This document shows positions 56,023 to 64,000 of a DNA stretch of 64,000 nucleotides, piece after piece. How positions within the stretch are numbered: position 1 is the first letter of the stretch; every line of letters starts with the position of its first letter. The stretch is from positions 186,001-250,000 of the forward strand of contig JAIXMF010000020.1 of NCBI GenBank assembly GCA_025201365.1. The letters are read 5' to 3'. Origin of the DNA: Syncephalis plumigaleata (taxonomy: Eukaryota > Zoopagomycota > Zoopagomycetes > Zoopagales > Piptocephalidaceae). Below the pieces are notes generated by a model. That model ran no database searches, was not told the origin of the DNA, and worked only from the letters and a program-made list of their open reading frames with translations. The translations under genes were made by a program, and so were the position numbers.

Positions 56023-58637
56023 TTACTCGACCAATTGTCCGATATCGTTCATGGCCTTCCATATCTGTTGTCGCATCGTTTGGATGTCTGTTTCCGCACA
56101 TTCATTCCAGGCACTGATGCTGAATTTGACATGTCTCCTGCCAATCGCGTAGTTGATACCGTAGCCATTCTTGACGACGGCGCCGAATCCGCCCCATAGA
56201 TAATCGCCAGGTGACATGTTCGAGGTGGATAGTTCAAAGGACATGGAGGACAGGTAGGCAGGATCCGTAAATAGAGTGGCGCGTGCTTGTTCCTCGGCAC
56301 TACGGATCTGGCAGCGAAGTCCAAGTAAATGACGATCGACACCCTTGCCCGATGATGCCGCCTTCATATAGTTAACGTGCGACTCGATGGCCTGCTTCAA
56401 TAGAGCTCGTTTCTCTTGTCGCTAAAAAGTACAATTATTGTTATTATTAATCGACTTATGATGATAATGGCTTCTTACCGAAACATTAGGATCATCGAAT
56501 CCCTTGGTGAACGCTACACTTTCGATGGAACATGAGCGTACAGTCTCGGTACGACCATGTAGGAACAAGCGTGTAGATGCGGATTCGTACGTGGGACATG
56601 GTCGACCATGCATACGGTAGTACGCCAATTGTAATGCCATTTGAATGGTAGCATCTGGACTAGTGCGTGCTAATCATCATCATCATCATCATAACAATTA
56701 ATTTACTAGTTGTTCGATTTAACAGGGACTACTTACCATACTTCAAATACTCCTGTCCGTATTCTTGATAATGCAACACTATACTGTCAATGCCGCCAAT
56801 CAATTTGCTGGTCACTTTCTTCGTCTCATTAATAGCATCGCTAATTGACGAGTCAATGGTCCAGGTAAGATGCTCGGGCGAGGAAAGTGTAGCAGTGTCA
56901 TCTGCGTTAACTGGATCGGGAGATGGTTCACTATAGATCCATTAGTGCATCGTATTAGTATATACATATATATATATGAAATACATATTCCATCATGATT
57001 AACTTGCCTTTTCAGTATGGATACAAATAATGAAGCGGGTGTTACTGCATCAGCAGGTGTATGCTATTCATCATATAGATTTAGACGCTTATTAGTTTGT
57101 TATGTTCATTGTTTCTATAAACTAGTTACCTCTCCATTGACACCTCCTCGTCCATTATTGGCTACGATAAGTTGAATAGGCTTGTCGAACCAGCGATTAT
57201 GCGCATCTCCATTATGGAACAGCTCCTTATGTGCATCATCGTAGTTTAATGGTGCCGCATGGTCATCAAGACATATGGCGAATAATGCCGTGTCAATCGC
57301 CTCCAATGACTGACGATTATTCTCGGCCAACGAGACAAGTCGAGCACGCGCCTAAACATTCAAATAGATTAAACGACTTGGACATCACATAAAGCACGCA
57401 CATCTACATGTGCTGACGCGTAGAGTACTTACAGTGGCCCATCGATCACGATGACCTGCAGTTAGTAGACCCACTGGTGGTTGTACATCCTCTTCCTTTA
57501 CCTTCCTCACTACAGATGCTAATTGTCTACACAATCGTATGAGTATGCATCCTCTCTTGTATCATTTACTTGATTGTGACTTACTTTTCCAATAACTGAA
57601 CGGGAACACGCTTGCCATTCTCCGAGATTACAGGTACTTTAAATATTTGATCTCGCGCCAACACGATAATATGACGAGCCAATGCCGGGTAAACGGTGAC
57701 CATTCGATCGGCAGGATTCTCGGCAAGACGTATTGCACCGAATTGACATTGATACTGGCGCATGCACATTGGTTTATCGCGAGCCATCTCCACTGGATAT
57801 GTTTGACTAAGAAGTCATCATGTATAGGATCGATTGCTATGGTTAGAGATGCCTGCGCTATTGCTATTCCTAATGAGCACTCACTTATTCAGCTTATCAT
57901 TGATATCCAAGAGACCAGATACGAAACTGGCAGCACGACGAACTTGGAATGCGGTGAATTCACCAGGGGGTGGAGCTGGATGGAATAAACCCGAAGGACC
58001 ATCTGTGAACTGAGCCCACCAATTGACATTGATAAGCGTGGGTTCTCGCCATTCCAGATAGCCCTTATTAAGCCAAATATCCTCAAGCCAAGAATTCTAA
58101 TGAAGGAAAAGATCATCATACAGTTAGCTAACAAGCAAGTAGATGATTGCTACGAGTGCAGTTCATATAGATATAACTTACGGGTGATGTTTGATCTAGC
58201 TGGTGCAAACGATGCTGTAACTCTTCTCCAAAACCATTTGGTTTAATGAATTCTTTCACGGCAGCCTCCGATCGTTGATAATCGGCGGGTGTAAGCAACG
58301 GCGCTAGTGAGCGTAGGTATCGCTGACTAGTCTCCTCCAGTGTAGGAATAGGAAGACGTGGCATTTTTGACTGGAAATCAAAAGTGCGCGGTGTTGCGGG
58401 TGTATCAGGAGCAGTACCATACTGGCGCGAGTGCCATTTACTACTAGATAGCAAGTGATATAGCAGCATGGTGGGTTAGCTATACTTTACACATAGCAGA
58501 TACTAAGAAGACTACTCTACTTACGCTGATGAGAGTGCGCGTATACATGAATGAACTTGTAGTCGCGTATGGTTTATTGGAATGTATCCCTGAGGTACAC
58601 TACCCCGTGATATTGTACTTAGTAGACGAATAGACAT
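56023..58637 (-). CDS. CAT2: Carnitine O-acetyltransferase
   Basis: Transfers acetyl groups between CoA and carnitine for shuttling between peroxisome, mitochondrion and cytosol. The start at 58637 gives [20 protein letters not shown], a mitochondrial-type basic leader. [75 protein letters not shown] (catalytic His after GE), [29 protein letters not shown] and the carnitine-binding block [20 protein letters not shown] follow, ending MNDIGQLVE. Exon boundaries with 60-80 bp introns are regular and the frame is intact. No clear peroxisomal C-terminal tripeptide is present. Confidence 0.93.
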
Positions 58638-58905
58638 GGTATATTGATAGGTTCGATAATGGGAAAGAGAGCGATACGAGGAATAGTAACAATAGAAGAG
58701 GATCGGCAAATGGTAACGTGGATATCCGGATTGGCATGTGTCTGTCTCTTTATGTGTGGTAGTGACAAGCCTAAGCGCGATCCACCAATAAACAGGCAAA
58801 AGCAAAAGCAGAATCACGCGATATTTAATGGATTCCGTGTTACGACGTCATTACTCTTCATTGCTTGACATATACAATCTCAAATACATCATAAATAACA
58901 AATGT

Positions 58906-60366
58906 TTATTCCTTTAATCTCCATAGACGAATAATCCCATCATCTCCTCCTGTAGCTAGTAAATAGCCGTATTCCTCTAGTGGACACCAGATAGCCACAT
59001 TGACATCGGTAACACCGTGTGCATTCTCTTTAGTGCAGTAGAGTTGTGTGGCAAGTTCATCATTGGTAGTTGGCTATGGTATATCCATGATTAGCGTCAT
59101 TAACACGAACCATGTCCTACACGTAGATTGTATGTATTTAGTACTTACTGTCACCTCAAATACTCGAACGTGATTATCCGCTGCTGCAGTTGCTATTCGG
59201 TTATGTACCTTTGACCATGACACATAGTAGATGCATCGATCATGCTGTTCATGAACCGTATCTACACAATGCCATAGTGCATCATGACTTTGATGTCGGA
59301 ATACAGATGCTATCTCGTCAATATCTCATTAGCTTATTACGCTTTAGGGCAAATCAGTCATGTTATTAACTCATGCTTACACTGTTCATCTCGTGCACTC
59401 TGACGTTCCCATATCTTTAGTGTATTGTCATCGCTACCTGATACGATATAGCGACCCTCTTTATCGAAATCTACAGACCATACCGTAGATTGATGACCAG
59501 TTAACACGCTGGCACAATACCAGTCATCGTCATCTTCTCGCCACACGCGTATTGTATCGTCGTAACTAGCCGATATTAACATCTAGTATTCATGTTATTC
59601 ATTTACCTAGTTGATCAATTCATATCAATACTTGCCTCTTCTTTCGGGTGCCATGCTACCATCTTGACATCTTGCGAGTGTTCCTGCAATACACTCACAC
59701 ATTCAAAATCCTCTCCTTCCTGTCCCACTAATGATCGCATTCATCATTGTTGTAAGTTAGGATGGTAGTCGTGTTAACAATGAAGCATCTTGCCAATAAT
59801 TACCTTCCCAGATCCATACACTTTTATCTCGACTACATGTGGATAGAAGGGTGCCATTACAGGACCATGCCACGCTCTTTACTTCATTCTCGTGTCCTTC
59901 AAGCGTGGCAACGCATTCAAAATCTAATGAAAGCATAGTGATCTATTAGTAAGTAGCAATGATATACTATGGATAGAGTGCATACCTTCATCGCTGCTTG
60001 GTTGTTCCCAAATGGCCGTTGATGCATCGAAGCTGGCCGTAGCAATGGATTTACCCGAGGGTGAATAAGCCACACTGCGTATGGTACGCTCGTGCACTCC
60101 TTCTAATACGTGGGCACAGTGCCATTGCGTTGGCACTTGTCGTTCGCTATCCTCGCTATGACCCGTGTCGAGAGGTGACCATACGCGTGCCGTCTTATCT
60201 CCACTACAACTGACGAGGGCGAGCCGTTTAGGGTGCCAGCTTATCTGCCAAACTCGATCATTATGACCTATTATTCCCTTGTATTAGTTACTCGCTCTAT
60301 AAGTATAGATATACACACGCTATGAACTATACCTTTAAGTTCGGTGACCAGTTCTAATGACGGCAT
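58906..60366 (-). CDS. CIA1: CIAO1/Cia1, cytosolic iron-sulfur assembly WD40 protein
   Basis: Targeting subunit of the cytosolic Fe-S assembly complex that delivers clusters to DNA and tRNA enzymes. The start at 60366 gives [22 protein letters not shown] repeats follow: [31 protein letters not shown] with [23 protein letters not shown] with [31 protein letters not shown] with [26 protein letters not shown] with [31 protein letters not shown] and [16 protein letters not shown]. Seven blades and the length match the family. A bidirectional promoter of ~213 bp separates it from cyclin Q. Confidence 0.93.
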
Positions 60367-60579
60367 AGACGATAGTAAATAGTCACAACTAGATCGTGGA
60401 AAGAGAGAAAGAGAGTAAACTATTACACGGAATGGTTAAAGGAGAGCAATCTCGGTTTATCTTTTCATATTCGTGGTGAATAAATGATATTTTCGTGTTG
60501 TTTCTCTGTCTACTGTATAAGTGTCAGCACTCACTTTCTTGCTTATTTATTTGACTATAACAAGCATTATATATTAGCT
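60367..60579. promoter_or_regulatory. Divergent promoter region between CIAO1 and cyclin Q
   Basis: Only 213 bp separate the two start codons. A GA-rich stretch (AAAGAGAGAAAGAGAG, about 60397-60415) lies here. If the longer cyclin Q frame from 60484 is used, the shared region is under 120 bp. Confidence 0.45.
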
Positions 60580-62116
60580 ATGAACAATACAGCTGCTATA
60601 CCTTCGACTAATGATTCAGCAAGTACAGCGACTACTAAAGTCGATAAAGTAGATGTAGCGGTAGATTCATCAACAGCAAAGTCTATGCCTTTATTCGATT
60701 ATATATTACTATGCGGTGATCTACTTGAACTGTAAGTAAACACGTAAATAGATAACAAATAACTAGCTAGATAAACATGATTACATATAGACCACGTATG
60801 ACGGTGGCATCAGCTCAAATATACATACATCGATGTCAACGCTATTTAAAGCAAATGTCGCAGGAAGAAGTGCAAGCCATTGATATGGATGAACATGTAA
60901 GTAAACTGAATACACGATCATTCACCTATACTTACCATAATTCATTGATAGTTGATGGCTATCGCTTGTCTTCATCTAGCATGTAAATCAACCGAGACAT
61001 TACGTAAAGTACGCGATCTAATCAATGTTGGCTATTTGTAAGTAGGTTGATGACATTTGATACTAGAATATTAATCTATAATCTATGCTACATATAGGGT
61101 ACTGAATCCTAAACAGCCATATTTAGACCTTGATAGTGTAAGTAAACAATGATGCTCATACAATAGAATGACTCGCTCATATTCTTTATTAGAAATATCA
61201 ACGTATGCGTGATTCATTAGTAGCAGTAGAATTGGTCGTTCTACGTATTATGCGATTTGATGTCAATGTACAAACTGTACATTTATGGATCATTAATATT
61301 ATACGACGTCTACTTGGCCCTGAGAAGTATACACAAGATTCAGAGATGGGATTACGCGGCAGTCATCATCATAATGGTGACGTCGACAACAATGACGACG
61401 ACGACGACAATGACGACAGCAATGACGATGATGATATGATGGATACAGATAGTGGTACACTTATACAACAACGGTTACGCACTGCCAACGAACAAGCAGG
61501 TAATCAATCAGTGAATAGGATCATCTATGCTAGATGACTATTGTCTATGAGTGATAGTGACTAATAGACATGCGCACGTATTTGTAGCATGGCAACGTTC
61601 ACAGCATCCCATGGCACATGCATTATGGCAATTTGCATGGTCCTATGCTAATGACAGGTGAGTGAGGAATATATATATATATATGACTTCATAGTACTCT
61701 ACTAATCCATGAATGACCCTATTAATTAGTATGCGTTCTGAAGTATTAGCATTGGATTATTCACCATGTGTGGTAGCATTAGCTTGTACACTCATGGCAC
61801 TACGTATGTTACAACTCTCACTGCCCATACCATTAACAAAGGTAAGCGTGGCATTATGGTTGATTGATTACTCGCTAATTTCTATGAATAGTGGTGTGCT
61901 AGTTGGGGTGTGTCTCATGTAGAACAAGTACAAGGTAGGTGTATCATCATTCTCACTCACTCACTCACTCACTCTCTTTCTCACTATGCTGATTGCGTAT
62001 CTATTTATGGTATGCCACCTTGATACTCATCAATATTCTATGCTCTTCTTTTCTGCTCTATGATAGAAGCCATCGAGTGTATCTCTTCACTTTACGCTTT
62101 ATCGTCTAGAGAGTAG
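60580..62116 (+). CDS. Cyclin Q (FAM58-type, CDK10 partner) homologue
   Basis: Cyclin-box protein. After an Ala/Thr/Ser-rich start (MNNTAAIPST at 60580) come RPRMTVASAQIYIHRCQRYL, LACKSTETLRKVRDLINVGY, VLNPKQPYLDLDS, RMRDSLVAVELVVLRIMRFD and VNVQTVHLWIINIIRRL, which match the first cyclin fold of FAM58/cyclin Q. An acidic Asp/Asn insertion follows, then HPMAHALWQFAWSYANDS, LDYSPCVVALACTLMALRML (second fold) and a short end SLYALSSRE. In animals cyclin Q activates CDK10; the fungal role is not established. About six short introns. The start is uncertain: an in-frame ATG at 60484 adds 32 hydrophobic residues. Confidence 0.85.
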
Positions 62117-62948
62117 ACGTGTTTCATACAAGGATGGTAACACTGTCAATAATAGTAGTAACAATAGTCATAATGCCTTAGTTAGTCGCCTGTAATAAAC
62201 AACCTTATCTATTTGTATAACATGTGCTGTTCCTCTCTTTCTCTCTTTCTCTCTTGTAGGATGGCTCTTATCTTTAATCCTGGTTTCGTCTCCTTCATTG
62301 CCAATCCTTTTGTGTGCAGTCTCGGACTTTTGGTTATAGCGAGGAAGGAACAACCTACATACACGACGCACACACATGTGCACACCCATTCATCCGTACA
62401 CATACACAAACACACACACAAACACGCATTCACTCACACACACAGCATTTAGCCGTCCGATATCGGCTGCATTCGTGCCTTGTCATTTCAGCTAAAAAAT
62501 CCAAGCTCCTTTTCTCTCTTTGCGCTCTCGCACTCTTACTCGCTCCTTGTTACCAGCACTACCACTACTACGATTATTATTATCACTACTGCTACTACTG
62601 CTACTGATTCTTATTGTTGTAAGTGATTATAAAAGTGCTCTATTGACGTTTAAAGAAGTGATTACACTTGTGGTGCGAATTTACGTTGTTCATTCTTATT
62701 ATTAGTCCTTTTCTCTTTGTGCCGTCATCCCTCATATGGATGAGCTCATACCACTTTACACTTTCCATTTCAACTACTTTGCTTTTTTCACCATAATTCT
62801 TTCATTACACTAACCAATCTCGTGCTGATCCGATCTATTGCATATACTCCTGCTCTCTCCTTCCTATTGTTTGTTTGTTTGTTTGTCTATTAGTCTGCCT
62901 ATTCTTCTAAGCACAAGGTACTGCTGGTTGATTACTGTCGAGAATAGT
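62117..62948. other. Gene-free stretch with simple repeats
   Basis: About 830 bp: a CT-rich run (62230-62255), a CA-type microsatellite (about 62355-62450), ACT/TAT triplet runs (about 62555-62610) and a TTTG run (62868-62886). No gene recognised. Confidence 0.5.
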
Positions 62949-62970
62949 ATGGCGGAGCGCGACTTAACGG
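62949..62970 (+). CDS. Possible 22-nt first coding exon of an unidentified gene
   Basis: ATGGCGGAGCGCGACTTAAC followed by GG and a strong donor GTAAGTTT would encode MAERDLTG and splice in phase 1. No convincing second exon is found before the right edge, so it may be a chance match or the start of a gene with a long intron running out of the window. Confidence 0.2.
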
Positions 62971-64000
62971 GTAAGTTTATTTCTTATTTATGGCCAAAAG
63001 CTATGCTGTCATCATGACGTTATGCTTGAGGGACTTGTGACACACTATATGCACTGAATGAGAGAAGTGGATCAAGGGTCTTTTCATAATCTATTGAGGC
63101 TTTTGTCTATATGCTGTCTTGGTATGGCAGATATCTTAGCATAGTGCTATCTCGAGTAGATAGGATTGTATAAGATTGTTTATTGAACTGAATTCATATA
63201 TGCATAGAAGCGTTGTGTGTGTATGTGGGTGAGCGGGTGAGCAGGTGAGCGAACCACTGGTAGTGGTTGCCGTGCTCTTCTACTCTGCACCGTGTGAATG
63301 GATGCTGGTTTGTCTTGGCACTTGTGTGATAGAACGAGCGTCTATCGAGACGATGGTCCTTTGGATTAACTCACTAGCTAATTAATTAACGAGTTAGCAT
63401 GTTATAATAATTCATGTATGCCTTGATACAATGCCATGCGGGATGGTGGTATGCTTTTCTTTATTAAGAGGGGAGATGAGGGATATACCACCACTGCTAC
63501 TGCTACACTATCACATGGCGATGTTACTACTCGTGCTTACATCCACCCCTATGCACAAAGGCACACGCAATAACGAGCTAGTCTGGCATGTTTGCGGTTC
63601 ACATTAATGTTTGTGCGTATCTATGATTAGAAGTCTGATAAGCCCAAACGTGTTTATGATGAATGAATGAATAAATGAAGGCAAGGATGTACGGATGAGA
63701 CTAGTGCTCTTCTCTATGTGGGGAGAAATAGACGAAAACGTACTACTTTAAATGTAAACGATGTCATTATGACGTCAAGTTATCGTTTAAATATTCTGGA
63801 TGTAATACGAATAGCACACGCCACTTGCCTATTTATTTCCACCCCATCTCGTTTGTGTCGTCTGATGATTAGGACTGGTTATATAGCATCGTCATTATCA
63901 TCATAATTCTTGTAACTTTTGCATGTTGTTTGCTAGTTGACATTATTGTTTTTCTTGTATCTCTTTACTTGCACATCGCGCTAATCCCCACGTTTATTTT
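62971..64000. other. Right-end gene-free DNA
   Basis: About 1 kb of mixed AT-rich sequence. A GTGTGTG / GGTGAGC repeat cluster lies at about 63212-63252. An open frame at 63718-63906 has no recognisable product. No RNA gene seen. Confidence 0.35.

Overview
This is a eukaryotic nuclear window, almost certainly fungal. The genes are compact and cut by many 49-95 bp introns with GTAAGT-like donors and TACTAAC/CTAAC-like branch points. Recognisable genes form a fungal housekeeping set: LAS21/GPI7, ADE4, a CNNM/MAM3-type transporter, RSE1/SF3B3, MED7, YOS1, VPS71/ZNHIT1 and CIA1. Lineage-specific secreted kinase-like, CAP-like and seven-helix proteins, long Ser/Asn/His low-complexity tracts and AT-rich intergenic DNA suggest an early-diverging fungus. 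A Zoopagomycota (Syncephalis-like) source is my best guess, from general resemblance only.

Layout. 1-13 kb: end of a GPI ethanolamine-phosphate transferase gene, then ADE4, tyrosine aminotransferase, a class II histone deacetylase, the branched-chain 2-oxoacid dehydrogenase E1 alpha subunit and a seven-helix receptor-like protein, all five on the minus strand. Conserved reading frames in this stretch are repeatedly broken by what look like single-base losses in short homopolymers; genes right of 13 kb are clean. 13-36 kb: CAP-like secreted protein, two-helix membrane protein, Ser-rich protein, YOS1, SF3B3, MED7, a secreted repeat protein, a CNNM transporter, a Cys-tailed basic protein, a lipid-droplet-associated hydrolase, ZNHIT1 and a secreted kinase-like protein. 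36-47 kb: a repeat-rich island with pyrimidine-rich tracts, an AT-rich element with inverted arms and a short telomere-like tract, degenerate repeats, and one remarkable gene at 44.5-45.85 kb. 47-64 kb: a large disordered protein with a myristoylation-type N terminus, RNase H1, an RRM-only cyclophilin-E-like protein, tRNA-Lys(UUU), an alpha/beta hydrolase, carnitine acetyltransferase, CIAO1 and cyclin Q, ending in gene-poor DNA.

The most unusual object is the gene at 44499-45850. It has a signal-peptide first exon followed by about fourteen micro-exons of 3-12 nt, most of them a single triplet. Five consecutive intron+triplet units form an 82-83 bp tandem array whose introns are nearly identical while the triplets mostly differ. 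It would encode a tiny secreted peptide assembled almost codon by codon by splicing, resembling in principle the micro-exon genes of schistosomes. Micro-exons (5, 14, 15 and 25 nt) also occur here inside conserved enzymes, where family conservation proves the splicing, so this genome's spliceosome evidently handles exons of a few nucleotides.

All exon structures were read by eye from splice consensus and remembered protein-family conservation; nothing was aligned or searched. CDS coordinates run from start codon to stop codon and include introns.
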